From: Actinomyces weissii
GTDB lineage: Bacteria > Actinomycetota > Actinomycetes > Actinomycetales > Actinomycetaceae
DNA length: 64,000 nt
Assembly (NCBI RefSeq): GCF_016598775.1
Contig: NZ_CP066802.1
Span: 2,356,001-2,420,000 of the forward strand
Reading direction: 5' to 3'
The notes beneath the pieces were generated by a model. It did no database searches, was not told where the DNA came from, and saw nothing but the letters and a program-made list of their open reading frames with translations. Positions within the stretch are counted from its first letter, which is position 1. The number at the start of each line of letters is the position of its first letter. This document shows positions 33,872 to 44,200 of the stretch, in pieces. The position numbers and the translations under genes were made by a program.

Positions 33872-33960
33872 TGGCGGTAGCGCTGGGATTCGAACCCAGG
33901 GTGGCTATGAACCACACAGACTTTCGAGATCTGCACCTTCGGCCGCTCGGACACGCTACC
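33872..33960 (-). tRNA. tRNA-Ser(CGA)
   Basis: The acceptor GGTAGCG pairs with CGCTACC. The anticodon arm CAGAT-CTCGAAA-GTCTG gives anticodon CGA. It has a long variable arm, T-loop GTTCGAATC, discriminator G and an encoded CCA. Its 3' end is the integration target of the adjacent element. Confidence 0.97.
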
Positions 33961-34065
33961 TCAGCCACCGAGGTTACACGGCGCCCGGCATTCCGCCCAA
34001 TCGCAAGGCTGTGCGAGGTCGCTCACGCACTCGCCCGCACCTGCCGGAGCCGGACCCGCGCCCCC

Positions 34066-34569
34066 TCAGCGCCGTCTCCCGAAGAACTCCCGCAGCAGCC
34101 CCTCGCTCTGGCTCGCACGCACCCCGGAGAGCACCTCTACCTGGTGGTTGGCACGCGGATCGCGCAGCACGTCGCGCACGCTCCCGCAGGCCCCGGTCCG
34201 CGGCTCCCAGGCACCGAAGACCACCCGCGCCACCCGAGCCAGCACCAGGGCCCCGGCGCACATGGTGCAAGGCTCCAGGTTCACCACCAGGGTACAGCCG
34301 TCCAGGTGCGAGTCGCCCAGCGCCGCCCCGGCCGCCCGCAGGGCCCGCAGCTCCGCGTGCGCCGTCGGGTCGTGCTCCGCCTCCCGGGAGTTGGCAGCCT
34401 CCGCCAGCACGGTGCCGTCAGGCCCCAGCACCAGCGCCCCCACCGGCACCTCACCCGCCCGGGCGGCCTGCGCCGCGAGCGCCAGCGCCCGCCTCATGGC
34501 CTGGTCGTAGCGCTCCGCCACCAGGCCCGACGCCGAGGTCGGCGCAGTGTTCGGCTCAACAGTGCTCAC
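34066..34569 (-). CDS. tadA: tRNA adenosine(34) deaminase
   Basis: Converts A34 to inosine in tRNA-Arg(ACG), allowing CGN decoding; that tRNA is encoded at 57903 in this window. 167 aa. The zinc and catalytic motif is PTAHAELRAL (His and Glu) near residue 69, followed by EPCTMCAGAL (two zinc Cys) near 100. VPVGALVLGPDG and LLREFFGRRR are also typical. GTG at 34569 gives a short lead before the conserved helix; its RBS (GGGGAG) lies very close, so a start slightly downstream is possible. It is adjacent to tRNA-Ser(CGA). Confidence 0.93.
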   Translation of the reverse strand: MSTVEPNTAPTSASGLVAERYDQAMRRALALAAQAARAGEVPVGALVLGPDGTVLAEAANSREAEHDPTAHAELRALRAAGAALGDSHLDGCTLVVNLEPCTMCAGALVLARVARVVFGAWEPRTGACGSVRDVLRDPRANHQVEVLSGVRASQSEGLLREFFGRRR

Positions 34570-34833
34570 CTCCCCAGCGTGCCCGCCCGACACCGTCAGC
34601 CACAAGCCGCAGCGCCCGTCCCCCTCGACGCGCCCGCAGGCGTCCCCGACCCGGCCAGCACCCGTAGCCTCCCCTCCCACCGCCTCTACGCACCGCCACC
34701 AGGACAGCAGCCTGAGAACCCCGGAACCACTGCCAGCACAGGGCGATCCTGCTCTCCACCAGCCCCGGCGCACACCACCCCCTGTTGCAAGCGCCCCAAC
34801 TTCCTGGAAGGCTCAAAGAGACCTGAATGAAGG

Positions 34834-37056
34834 ATGGACCTGTTCCTTATGAGTAACCCTGAGACTCACCCCGCCCCCGCCGTCGCCGCCCGCCCCCGCG
34901 CGGCAGACGGCCCCGCAGCGCGCCCCGCAGCCCCCTCAGGCCCCGCGAGCGCCCCCGCCTTACCGCCCGCCCCGGAAGGGTTGAACCTGCCGGTGTTCCT
35001 GGTTTCCGCCGCAGTGATCCTGGTGGTGGCCGTGGGTGCGATCGTCGCCCCCGGCACCGTGCAGGAACTGTTCGGCCACGCGGTGGACTGGACGAGCCGC
35101 TGGTTCGGCTCCTTCTACATCCTGCTGGTGACGGCGGTGCTCGTGTTCGTGGTGGTCCTGGCCCTGTCACGCTTCGGCCGGATCCGGCTGGGGCCGGACA
35201 ACTCCACCCCGGACTACTCCACCTTCTCCTGGGCGGCCATGCTATTCGCGGCTGGCGTGGGCACCGCCATCATGTTCTACGCGGTGGCTGAGCCCGTCTC
35301 CCAGTACCTGGCCCCTCCCACCGGCCAGGGCGGCACCAGCCAGGCCGCCCGCCAGGCCGTGGTACTCACTCTCTTCCACTACGGAGTCTCCGGCTGGGGC
35401 CTGTACTCGCTGGTCGGGATGGCGCTGGGCTACACCGCCTACCGCCACCGGCAGCCGCTGGCCGTCCGCTCCACCCTGCGCCCGCTGCTGGGTGACCGGG
35501 TGGACGGCCGCCTGGGCGACGCCGTCGACGCCGCCGCCCTGATCGGCGGGGTCTTCGGGATCGCCGCCTCCCTGGGTGTGGGGGTGGTGCAGCTGAACGT
35601 GGCCCTGAGCCTCCTGCTGGGCCTGCCCCAGCGCACCGCCACCCAGATCGGCCTGACCTCCTTGAGCGTCCTGATGGCCACCGTCTCCGCCATCTCCGGC
35701 GTGGACCGGGGGGTGCGGGCGCTGTCCAACATCAACGTGCTGCTGGCGGTGGGACTGGCCCTGTGGGTGCTGCTCACCGGGGACACCGCCTTCCTGCTGG
35801 ACGCCCTGGTAGCGAATATCGGGGACTTCGCCACCCAGTTCCCCCAGCTGACCCTGGAGACCTACCCCTACGACCGCCCCACTGAGTGGCTGGCGGCCTG
35901 GACCCTGTTCTTCTGGGCCTGGTGGATCACCTGGGCCGCCTTCGTGGGCATGTTCCTGGCCCGGATCTCCCGGGGGCGGACCATCCGGGAGTTCGTGCTG
36001 GGCTCCCTGGTGCTGCCCTTCAGCTACGTGCTCATGTGGGTCTCGATCTTTGGCAACTCCGCCCTGGCCCTGATCCGCTCCGGGGAGGCCCCCGGCTTCG
36101 CGCAGGCCACCACCCAGGCCCCCGAGCAGGGCCTGTACGAGCTGCTGGGCCGCCTGCCCGGGGGGCCGGGGCTGATCGCGCTGGCCCTGTTCGTGGGGAT
36201 CCTGTTCTACGTGACCAGCGCCGACTCCGGGGCCCTGGTCATGGCGAACCTGTGCAGCCGCGCCCGCCAGGAGCGCAAGGACGCCGCCGCCTGGCTACGG
36301 GTGTTCTGGGCGACGCTCACCGGCACACTGACCGTCGCCATGCTGGTGGCGGGAGGTATCCCGATCCTGCAGCAGGCCACCATCGTTATGGCCCTGCCCT
36401 TCTCCCTGGTGGTGCTGGCGGTGATGGCGGGGCTGTGGAAGGCCCTGCGGGCGGAGCTGCGCCACGAGGACGCCCGCAAGGCCGCCCACCGCAACCGGCT
36501 GCTGGCGGCCTCCGGCTCCGCGGCCGGGCGGGCCCGCACCTCCTGGCGCGACCGCCTGTCCCACACCTTCGACCTGGTCAGCCCCGCCCGCGCCAAACGG
36601 GCCCTGGACAACCGGGTGGTGCCCGCCCTGGAGGCGGTGGCCGCCGAGCTGCGCAAGGAGGACCTCACCGCGGAGGTGCTGGTGGAGGGCCCTGAGGCCC
36701 AGGACCCCGACGACGAGCGGCAGTTCCTGGGGCGGGCCTCCCTGGTGGTCACCAGCCCCGACGTCGCCCAGGCTGCCGCCCAGGAGGGGCGTACCGTCAC
36801 CGAGCAGGTGGAGCGGGCCAGCGGCATACACGTCTTCCGCTACGTGGTGCGGATGGTGGAGGTGCCCGCCCCCTCCTACGGCGCGGTGGTGCACGAGGCC
36901 GACGACCTGTCCGTGCGCCTGGAGGTGCGTCCGCTGCGCGGCGGCCAGGGCTACGACGTCATGGACTGGTCCGCGGACCAGGTCGCCCACGACGTCCTGG
37001 ACCACTACGAGCGCTGGCTGGAGTACCTGGCCACCAGCAGCACCGTAAGCGCCTAG
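34834..37056 (+). CDS. BCCT-family transporter (betaine/choline/carnitine type)
   Basis: 740-aa secondary transporter for trimethylammonium compounds. It has twelve hydrophobic segments between about residues 50 and 550. The signature region WAWWITWAAFVGMFLARISR (residues about 360-380) includes the Trp-rich substrate box and the ARISRGRTIREF loop. The N-terminus has a Pro/Ala-rich cytoplasmic lead. A soluble C-terminal domain of about 190 residues (ELRKEDLTAEVLVEGPEAQD onward) is longer than in osmoregulatory BetP and may sense ions or osmolarity. The start is ambiguous between 34834 and 34849. Osmoprotectant uptake is likely; the exact substrate is not determined. Confidence 0.9.
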   Translation: MDLFLMSNPETHPAPAVAARPRAADGPAARPAAPSGPASAPALPPAPEGLNLPVFLVSAAVILVVAVGAIVAPGTVQELFGHAVDWTSRWFGSFYILLVTAVLVFVVVLALSRFGRIRLGPDNSTPDYSTFSWAAMLFAAGVGTAIMFYAVAEPVSQYLAPPTGQGGTSQAARQAVVLTLFHYGVSGWGLYSLVGMALGYTAYRHRQPLAVRSTLRPLLGDRVDGRLGDAVDAAALIGGVFGIAASLGVGVVQLNVALSLLLGLPQRTATQIGLTSLSVLMATVSAISGVDRGVRALSNINVLLAVGLALWVLLTGDTAFLLDALVANIGDFATQFPQLTLETYPYDRPTEWLAAWTLFFWAWWITWAAFVGMFLARISRGRTIREFVLGSLVLPFSYVLMWVSIFGNSALALIRSGEAPGFAQATTQAPEQGLYELLGRLPGGPGLIALALFVGILFYVTSADSGALVMANLCSRARQERKDAAAWLRVFWATLTGTLTVAMLVAGGIPILQQATIVMALPFSLVVLAVMAGLWKALRAELRHEDARKAAHRNRLLAASGSAAGRARTSWRDRLSHTFDLVSPARAKRALDNRVVPALEAVAAELRKEDLTAEVLVEGPEAQDPDDERQFLGRASLVVTSPDVAQAAAQEGRTVTEQVERASGIHVFRYVVRMVEVPAPSYGAVVHEADDLSVRLEVRPLRGGQGYDVMDWSADQVAHDVLDHYERWLEYLATSSTVSA

Positions 37057-37224
37057 GGGCAGGCCGGGGCGGGGGCGGCGTAGTGGATGGGTGCGCCAGC
37101 GGCCCGCTGTGCGCGCTGGACGGGAGCGCCCGGCGCCGTCGTCGCGGCGGGGGAGTGCCACGTGTAAGCAGCACCAAGGGCGGCGACCGTGACCGAGGCG
37201 GTGGCGACGCCGTAGTCTGGTCCC

Positions 37225-37863
37225 ATGCGCCTGCACGTTGCCTCCCACCCGCTGATCGACCACAAGCTCTCCGTCCTGCGCGACGAGAAGACCCCCTCCG
37301 CGGTCTTCCGCCAGCTCGTTGACGAGCTCGTCACCCTCCTGGCCTACGAGGCCACCCGGGAGGTACGCACCGAGGAGGTGGAGATCAAGACCCCCGTGGC
37401 CGTGGCCAACTGCCGCCGCCTGGCTGCCCCCCGCCCCATCCTGGTGCCGATCCTGCGCGCTGGCCTGGGCATGCTGGAGGGCATGACGCGCCTGCTGCCG
37501 ACCGCCGAGGTCGGCTTCCTGGGCATGAAGCGTGACGAGGACACCCTGGAGGTGGAGACCTACGCGAACCGCCTGCCAGACGACCTCTCCGGCCGCCAGT
37601 GCTTCATCGTGGACCCCATGCTCGCCACCGGGCACACCCTGGTCGCCGCCATCGAGTACCTGCTGCAGCGGGGGGCGCGGGACGTGACCGCCCTGTGCCT
37701 GATCGCGGCACCGGAGGGGCTCAAGACCCTGGAGGAGGCCATTGGTGAGCGCGCCAACGTCACCATCGTGACCGCCCACGTGGACGAGCGCCTCAACGAG
37801 CAGGCCTATATCGTGCCGGGCCTGGGCGACGCCGGGGACCGCCTCTACGGCATCGTGGACTGA
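37225..37863 (+). CDS. upp: Uracil phosphoribosyltransferase
   Basis: Salvages uracil to UMP using PRPP, 212 aa, standard length. The PRPP loop is [20 protein letters not shown] (residues about 129-148), with [10 protein letters not shown] and the uracil-binding [14 protein letters not shown] at the C-terminus. It starts at ATG 37225. The gene is monocistronic. Together with the NCS2 permease at 22537 it gives a plausible uracil salvage route. Confidence 0.96.
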   Translation: MRLHVASHPLIDHKLSVLRDEKTPSAVFRQLVDELVTLLAYEATREVRTEEVEIKTPVAVANCRRLAAPRPILVPILRAGLGMLEGMTRLLPTAEVGFLGMKRDEDTLEVETYANRLPDDLSGRQCFIVDPMLATGHTLVAAIEYLLQRGARDVTALCLIAAPEGLKTLEEAIGERANVTIVTAHVDERLNEQAYIVPGLGDAGDRLYGIVD

Positions 37864-37973
37864 GCCGCCCGGCGGCCTGGCCCAGGGCCCCGGCTGTGAG
37901 CGCGGACCACTCCTGGAGCGTCCCGCCCCAGGAGCCCCGGGCGTAGGGCCCCGAGCGTAGGGCCCAGCCCGCC

Positions 37974-40808
37974 TCAGCGCTCAAGCATGACGGCCACGGT
38001 GCGGGCGGGCACGCAGAAGGTTCCCGTCTCCGGGTCGAAGCTGCTACGGCGCACGCGCGCGTCCGCCCCCTCGGCCTGGATCGGGCTGAGCGTGAAACGC
38101 CGCCCCACCAGGGCCGTCACCCGCTGCTCCACCGTCTGGGGGGTCGCGTTGAAGACCACCAGCACACCGTCCAGGGCCGGGTCCACGTCCCCCTCCCCGG
38201 CACCGTCGTCAATCACCATGGCCACCACCCCCGGCCTCGCCTCCGGACCGGCGCAGGGGAAGGACACCCGCTCCTGGACCAGGGCGGCCGAGCCCAGGCT
38301 GAACAGGGGGGTGGAGCGACGCAGGCGCAGCAGCTCCAGCGCCCCGGCCCGGGCGGCGGCGATATCGGCAGGCGCAGGGCGCAGCCCCTCGACGATCAGC
38401 AGCTCAGCCTGGGTGAGCCAGCGGTCAAAGTTGCGCCAGGCCCCAGGCAGGCCCCGGCCCCAGCCGTTGTCCTGGCCGGACCAGTCGATCGCGTTGAACC
38501 AGTCCCCGGAGTCGTAGGAGTCCCGGTCCAGGGACTTGGAGCGCAGCAGCTCGCAGCCCGCCGCCCACAGCACCGGCGACTGGGACAGGGTGGCGCAGGC
38601 CAGGCTCAGGGTGCTCATCCGCACCCGCTCGCTCATGGGGGTGTCCACCGGCAGCTTATAGGCCAGCAGGTCGAACAGCGTGTGGTCGTCGTGGGAGGAG
38701 ACATAGGCCAGCGACTCGTAGGGCTCCGTGCCGTAGGCCGCCGGACCGCCACCGTAGCCGAGGTCGGCCGCCCGCCGCTGCCGCCCGGCGGCGTCGGTGA
38801 GCTGGTAGTCAGCCAGGTTCCCGGCCAGACCCGCCTGCAGCAGGTCGGTGCGCCAGGCCAGGTCACGGCGTACCACGGCGTCCGGGCGCTCGTCGTGGCC
38901 GTTGGGGTCGGTGAGCTCCCCGCTGCCGAATCCCTGGTGGGTGCGCGGGTCACGGTCGCCGATGAAGCCGCCGTGCACGGCGTCACGCAGCCGGTCGTTG
39001 AAGGTGGCGATGCGCAGGCCGGGCAGCTGCCCCTGGGTGGCCTGGGTGAAGCGGGCGTTGTCCGCCACCTCCCCCATGTTCCAGCCCTCACCGTAGACCA
39101 GCACCTCGTGGCCCACCAGGTGCTCCACCTCCGCCAGGGCCTGGCGCAGCCGCCTCATGGTCTCCACGCTGTGGTAGCCCATGAGGTCAAGGCGCAGGCC
39201 GTCCACCCGGTAGTCCCGCACCCAGGCGACGGCGGCGTCGATCATGAGCCGCTCGGCCAGCGCGTTCTCCGTAGCGACGTTGGCTCCCGCGGCGGAGTTG
39301 CAGACGGCGCCGTCGGCGTCCAGGCGGTGGTAGTAGCCGGGCACGATCCGGTCCAGGACGCTGTAGGGGTTCTGCCCGCAGGCAGCCGTGTGGTTGTAGA
39401 CCTGGTCCAGCACCACTTGCAGGCCCAGGGCGTGCAGCGCCCCCACGGCCTCCCGCAGCTCGGCCACGCGCGCCCCGCCGTCCTGGTTGCCAGCGGTGGC
39501 GTAGGAGCCCTCCGGCGCCATCCAGTGCCACGGGTCGTAGCCCCAGTTGTAGGCGTCCCGGTGGCGGATGCGCCCGATCTCCCCCTGGGGCCGGTGGGTG
39601 GCGGGTGAGCTGTGCTCGGGCACGCGCGCGACCAGCTGCTCGCTACGGTCCTCGGGCACCGTGGTGAAGTCGAAGACCGGCAGCAGGTGGACGGTGTCCA
39701 CGCCCGCCTCCACCAGGTCGCGCAGGTGGCGGGTGCCCGCGCTGTCCACGCTGAAGGCCCGGTAGGTGCCGCGCAGCTCCGCGGGGACCGTGCGGTCGGC
39801 GGCGGAGAAGTCACGCAGGTGCAGCTCGTAGATCACGCGGGCGGAGTCGTTGTTGACCGCAGGGGCGGGGGTGGCGGCCCAGACCTCTGGGACCAGCGGG
39901 CCGGAGGCGGCGTCGAGGTCCACGGCCACGCAGCGGCGCGAGTCGGTGGTCAGGGCGCGGGCGTAGGGGTCGGTGACCTGGTTTACGCCGGTGCGGCCGG
40001 TGGCGGGCACGTGCAGCTCCAGCTCCCACAGGTACTGGCAGCCAGCCTCCGCGGCCCCGGCGGCGACCGACCAGATGCCGTGCTCCCCCAAGGTGGCGGG
40101 GGTGCGGGCGCTCTCCCCGGGCACCAGGAGCGCGGAGCCGGTGGGGTCGCCCGTGTCCCAGGTGAGCAGGGTGACGGCGCGGGCGGTGGGGGCCCACAGG
40201 TGGAAGGCTGGCCGCCCCTGGTGCCAGGTCACCCCCAGCGGCTCACGGCGGTCCGCGGCGGCCCCGTAGAAGTGGTCCAGCAGCGCCCAGATCTGCACGC
40301 CGGTGAGCATGGTCTGCCCGCCTGCGGGCAGGGGCCGGTGGCTGCGGAGGGCGACGGCGAGCTGACCGGTGAGCAGGCTGCGCACGTCGTCGACCTCAAA
40401 GCGTGGGGTGCCGTCGGTGTCGGTAAGGCTTAGCGCCAGGTAGTCCTGCAGGTGCGGGTGGCGGGACAGCTGGGCGGGGGGCAGGTCGCCGGTGACCCGC
40501 AGGGGGACCTCCGCCTCCTGGTAGTCCAGGACCGCTACTCCTGCGCTCAGGCACAGGCCGCCGTCGGGGGAGGTTAGCAGGGAGAAGGCCAGGTCGGGGG
40601 CCTGGGCGAGCTGTGCGCCGGTGGCCTGGGCCAGGTGGGCGGGCAGGTGCTGGCGCGGCCAGGCGAGCAGGTCCGGCTCCAGCCAGATGGCGCGGGCGTG
40701 GCCCAGGGGCTGGGGAGGTGGGGTGGGCGCGGGCGCCCGGGTGTCCGGGGAGGGGGTGGCGCCTCCGGTGGCGTGCTGCGGTACTGCTTGGGACCGGGCT
40801 CCGGACAT
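37974..40808 (-). CDS. pulA: Type I pullulanase (GH13_14), predicted cytoplasmic
   Basis: Hydrolyses alpha-1,6 branches of pullulan, starch or glycogen, 944 aa. It has a pullulanase N-terminal domain from about residue 40 (AIWLEPDLLAWP), CBM48 near 193 (GVTWHQGRPAFHLWAPTARA) and then the GH13 barrel: VVLDQVYNHTA (region I), GLRLDLMGYHS with the nucleophile Asp (region II), VLVYGEGWNMG with the acid/base Glu (region III), and VSSHDDHTLFD with the third Asp (region IV, where family members usually have HDNE). There is no signal peptide, so it probably acts on glycogen or imported dextrins. It is the last of three pullulanase genes on this strand. Confidence 0.92.
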   Translation of the reverse strand: MSGARSQAVPQHATGGATPSPDTRAPAPTPPPQPLGHARAIWLEPDLLAWPRQHLPAHLAQATGAQLAQAPDLAFSLLTSPDGGLCLSAGVAVLDYQEAEVPLRVTGDLPPAQLSRHPHLQDYLALSLTDTDGTPRFEVDDVRSLLTGQLAVALRSHRPLPAGGQTMLTGVQIWALLDHFYGAAADRREPLGVTWHQGRPAFHLWAPTARAVTLLTWDTGDPTGSALLVPGESARTPATLGEHGIWSVAAGAAEAGCQYLWELELHVPATGRTGVNQVTDPYARALTTDSRRCVAVDLDAASGPLVPEVWAATPAPAVNNDSARVIYELHLRDFSAADRTVPAELRGTYRAFSVDSAGTRHLRDLVEAGVDTVHLLPVFDFTTVPEDRSEQLVARVPEHSSPATHRPQGEIGRIRHRDAYNWGYDPWHWMAPEGSYATAGNQDGGARVAELREAVGALHALGLQVVLDQVYNHTAACGQNPYSVLDRIVPGYYHRLDADGAVCNSAAGANVATENALAERLMIDAAVAWVRDYRVDGLRLDLMGYHSVETMRRLRQALAEVEHLVGHEVLVYGEGWNMGEVADNARFTQATQGQLPGLRIATFNDRLRDAVHGGFIGDRDPRTHQGFGSGELTDPNGHDERPDAVVRRDLAWRTDLLQAGLAGNLADYQLTDAAGRQRRAADLGYGGGPAAYGTEPYESLAYVSSHDDHTLFDLLAYKLPVDTPMSERVRMSTLSLACATLSQSPVLWAAGCELLRSKSLDRDSYDSGDWFNAIDWSGQDNGWGRGLPGAWRNFDRWLTQAELLIVEGLRPAPADIAAARAGALELLRLRRSTPLFSLGSAALVQERVSFPCAGPEARPGVVAMVIDDGAGEGDVDPALDGVLVVFNATPQTVEQRVTALVGRRFTLSPIQAEGADARVRRSSFDPETGTFCVPARTVAVMLER

Positions 40809-40926
40809 GGGTCACCTCTCTTTTGGATGACTCAACTGTGACATGCCTGACAGCAAGTCGCCATAGATGAAAAGTCCCATCTTCGCCGGGAGGGGAGGGC
40901 GGTTCCTCCAGATGGTATGCGGATGG

Positions 40927-40935
40927 TTGTCCACA
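40927..40935 (+). promoter_or_regulatory. Perfect DnaA-box consensus beside repeat locus B
   Basis: TTGTCCACA, the actinobacterial DnaA-box consensus, 34 bp before the first repeat module. Binding is not shown, only sequence match. Confidence 0.4.
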
Positions 40936-40968
40936 GGCTGTTCGGTGCTTTCAGATCTCGTGGTGCAT

Positions 40969-41037
40969 ATGTCCCGGTCTCGCGGTACCGATGTCCCGGT
41001 CTCGCGAGACCGGGACATATGGCTCACCAGACCGGTA
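40969..41037. repeat. Dispersed GGTCTCG palindromic repeat, locus B
   Basis: One 22-bp module (40969-40990), then a perfect 28-nt palindrome (40991-41018), then an inverted module to 41037. Flanking TCTCGTGGTGCATATGT also matches the complement of 4410-4432 at locus A. It lies between the 3' end of the first giant amylopullulanase and the start of pulA. Confidence 0.85.
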
Positions 41038-41140
41038 CGCATCTACCAAGAGCCATCGAAAACACACACAAACCCAAGCAGCAGGCAGCCACCAGGCCGT
41101 ATCACGCCCCGCCCGCAGCAGCATCACAGGACCACGACGA

Positions 41141-41177
41141 GATGGGTCCCGTGCTGCACAGCAGCACGGGACCCATC
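41141..41177 (-). terminator. Terminator of the first amylopullulanase
   Basis: Perfect 16-bp stem (41141-41156 with 41162-41177) and 5-nt loop, about 70 bp downstream of the stop codon on the minus strand. Confidence 0.8.
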
Positions 41178-41248
41178 CCTAACCGGCTCGGACCTGTACC
41201 TCAGCCAGCGCAGAACGCTACTGCCGGGGCCCGACCTGTCCTAACCGC

Positions 41249-44200
41249 TCAGGGCCTGACCGCGATGGTGTCCTGCTCCGGGGGCACCCGCTTGACCACC
41301 TGCAGGGGGCTGGTCCGGGTGATCCCCTCGACCTTGACCCGCTCGGTGGACGTGCTCGTCAGCTTCTTCTGGGTCAGCACCGTGGTCCCCCGGCGCAGCG
41401 CCAGGGTGTCATACCCGTCACCGTCCCAGTCACCAACCAGCACCTGGTCGGTGCTGCGCCCCAGCGAGATCGAGGCGTACACCGGCGCGTCCACCCGGTT
41501 GTCCGCATAGAACACCACGCGGGTGCCCACACGCACAGCCCAGCTGTCGTCGCCGTCACCGTCCCAGTCACCATAGAGCAACTTGCCGTTGCCCTTGGCC
41601 TCGACGGCGGCCACGTAGGCGGGCTTGGTGCCCTCCGGCTCAGCCTGGGGGGGCTCCTGCCGCTCCACGAAGACGGCGGCCGTGCGGGCGGGCACCGTGA
41701 AGCTGCCTGCCCCGGCGTCGAAGCGGGCGGCCTTGACCACCGCATCGGCCCCACCGGCCTGCACCCCGTGCAGGGCGAAGGCCCCACCAGCAGCACCCGC
41801 CACCGTCTGGGTCACCTGGTGGTCGTTGAGGTTGAGCACCACGACGACCCGCTTGGTGGTGTCGTCCACGTCACTCCCCTTGGTGTCGTCCACCAGCATG
41901 GTGATGACTCCGGGGCTGGCCTGGGACTGACCGGGGTTCACAAAGCTGACCTTCTCCTTGACCAGGTCGGCCGAGCCCAGGGTCAGCAGCGGGGTGGTGG
42001 AACGGATCCTGAGCAGGTCCAGCGCCTGGGCGTGGGCCTGGCGGATCTGCTCTCCGTTGGGCTTGAGGGCCGGGTTGGCCAGCAGCGGCCGCTGGGCGGC
42101 CCAGTGGTCCTGCTGGTTCTTGCCCGCCACCGGCAGGCCCTTGCCGAACCCGTTGTCCTGCAGCGACCAGTCGATCGCGTTGAACCAGTCACCGGAGTTG
42201 TAGGAGTCCACGTCCAGCGACTTGGAGCGCAGGATGTCCGTGCCCGCGTGCCAGAAGGCCGGGGACTGGCCCAGGGCGGTGGTGGCCAGCGACAGGGTGT
42301 TGAGCCGGATGCGCTGGTCCATGGGGGTGTCCACCGGCAGGTGGCGCACCGCCGTGTCGTACAGCGTCTCCTTGTCGTGGGCGTCCACGTAGTTGACGCT
42401 CTCCTGGGGCTGACTGGCGTAACCGGCCTTGCCGTCGCCGTAGCGGACCTGCCCACCGGTCCAGCGGTGCGGCCCGTCCACGAACTCGTAGTCCTTGAGG
42501 TTGCCGGTCAGGCCCACCTCGATCAGCTCCTTGGAGCTGGCGTCCTGGGGGCGGCCAGCCAGCAGCCCGTGGTGGACGCCGTCGCGCAGCCGGTCGTTGA
42601 AGGTGCCGATGCCGGTACCGTCCAGCTGGCCCTGGGTGGCCTGGGTGAACAGCGAGTTGTTCGCGACCTCCCCGAAGTTCCAGCCCTCGCCGTACAGGTA
42701 GACGGCCTTGCCGTCCACGCCGTCGGCCTCCACGGTCAGGGCGTCCAGGGCGGCGCGCAGGCGCTGCATGGTGCCTGCCGAGTGGTGGCCCATCAGGTCA
42801 AAGCGGAAGCCATCGATCTTGTACTGCTTGGCCCACCACAGCACCGAGTCGATCATGAGCTGCTCGGTCATGAGGTTCTCGGTGGCGGTGTTGGAGCAGC
42901 AGGTGGAGGTCTCCACCGCACCCTGGGCGTTGAGGCGCTGGTAGTAGCCCGGCACCACCCGGTCCAGGACGCTCTTGGAGTCCTGCCCGGCGGCGAAGGT
43001 GTGGTTGTAGACCTGGTCCAGGACCACCTGGTAGCCGGTGGCGTGCAGCGCCCCCACCATCTGGCGCATCTCGTAGGTGCGCTTGCCGCCCTCCTGGTTG
43101 GCGGCGGTGGCGTAGGAGCCTTCCGGGGCCATCCAGTGGTAGGGGTCGTAGCCCCAGTTGAAGCCGTCCTGGGTGTCGACGGCGGTGACGGCGGCCTGCT
43201 GCGCCTCGTCGGCGGGACCGGCCTGGGGCACCTCCGGGTTGCGCTGGTCGGCACGGTTCTCCGGGATGGAGGCGATGTCGTTGACCGGCAGCAGGTGGAT
43301 GGTGTTCATGCCCGCCTTGGCGAGGGCCTGCAGGTGCTTCATGCCCGCGGATCCCGCGTGGGTGAAGGCCTTGTAGGTGCCGCGGTCCTCAGCGGGGACG
43401 GTCTGGTCCGCGATGGAGAAGTCGCGCACGTGCAGCTCGTAGATGCTGCGGGCGGAGTCGTTGCGCACCTGGGGGGCGCGGGCGTCCCGCCACTGCTGGG
43501 GGGCCAGGTCCGCGCTGCTCAGGTCGGCGGCCACGGAGCGCTGGGAGTCCAGCGTCAGGGCCACGGAGTAGGGGTCGGTGACGTCGTTGGTCTCGATCTG
43601 CCCGGTGGTGGGGGCGTAGACCTTGACCCGCCACAGGTACTGGGAGCCGGCCGCGACGGCGCCGTCGGCGTTGTCCACGGTCCAGCGGCCGTCCGCCTGC
43701 CGGGTGGCCGGGTGGCTGGTGGGCTCACCGGCGCCAGTAGCGTCCCAGCTCAGCAGGCTGACCTCCTGGGCGGTGGGGGCCCACAGCGCGAAGGAGGGCC
43801 GGCTCTGCGTGAAGCTGACGCCCTTGGGGGCCTGGGCGGCCTGCTGGGCGTAGAGCGCGTCCAGGACCGGGGCGGTCTGCAGACCGGTGGCGGCCACGAC
43901 CTGGCCGTCCCTGACCTGGGTGAGGGTCAGCTGGCCGCTCAGGGCCTTCTCCACGGCGGCCCGGTCCAGGGAGCCGCCGGTGCTCAGGGCGACGTAGCCC
44001 TTGAGGTTGGGGCGGGCGCTGGTGACGGCCTCCGGCAGGTCACCGGTGACCGTGAGGGCGGTGGTGGAGACGGTGCCCGTCACCTGGCCGCCGACGACGC
44101 GGGCGGTGGCGTCGGGGGAGGCCACGAGCTGGTAGCTCAGGCCCGCGTTCCCGGCGGCGACCGCCTGGTCACGGCTGACGCCCTCCGGCAGGAGGGAGAC

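Larger units (their letters stand above)
33444..33894. repeat. Right 451-bp boundary repeat (att-like)
   Basis: Same contents and order as the left copy at 29194, with one difference (33555 C instead of A, synonymous in the DUF3800 tail). It continues into the complete tRNA-Ser(CGA), so this copy marks the original tRNA 3' end. Confidence 0.93.
29194..33960. mobile_element. Degraded integrated element at tRNA-Ser(CGA)
   Basis: A segment of about 3.8 kb (29645-33443) lies between 451-bp direct repeats (29194-29644 and 33444-33894) that I read as differing at one base (29305/33555). The right copy runs into the 3' half of the intact tRNA-Ser(CGA), and the left copy ends with only the last 23 bases of that tRNA, breaking off inside the T-loop. 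This is the geometry of site-specific integration at a tRNA 3' end, although the repeat is far longer than a normal att core. Inside are a gene with an amber codon, a frameshifted ATPase, a zinc-ribbon-like small protein and a DUF3800-like gene. No intact integrase is seen. Bases 29870-30077 contain WRARYRDP, which recalls the start of actinophage integrases, but the rest does not match. Confidence 0.7.
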
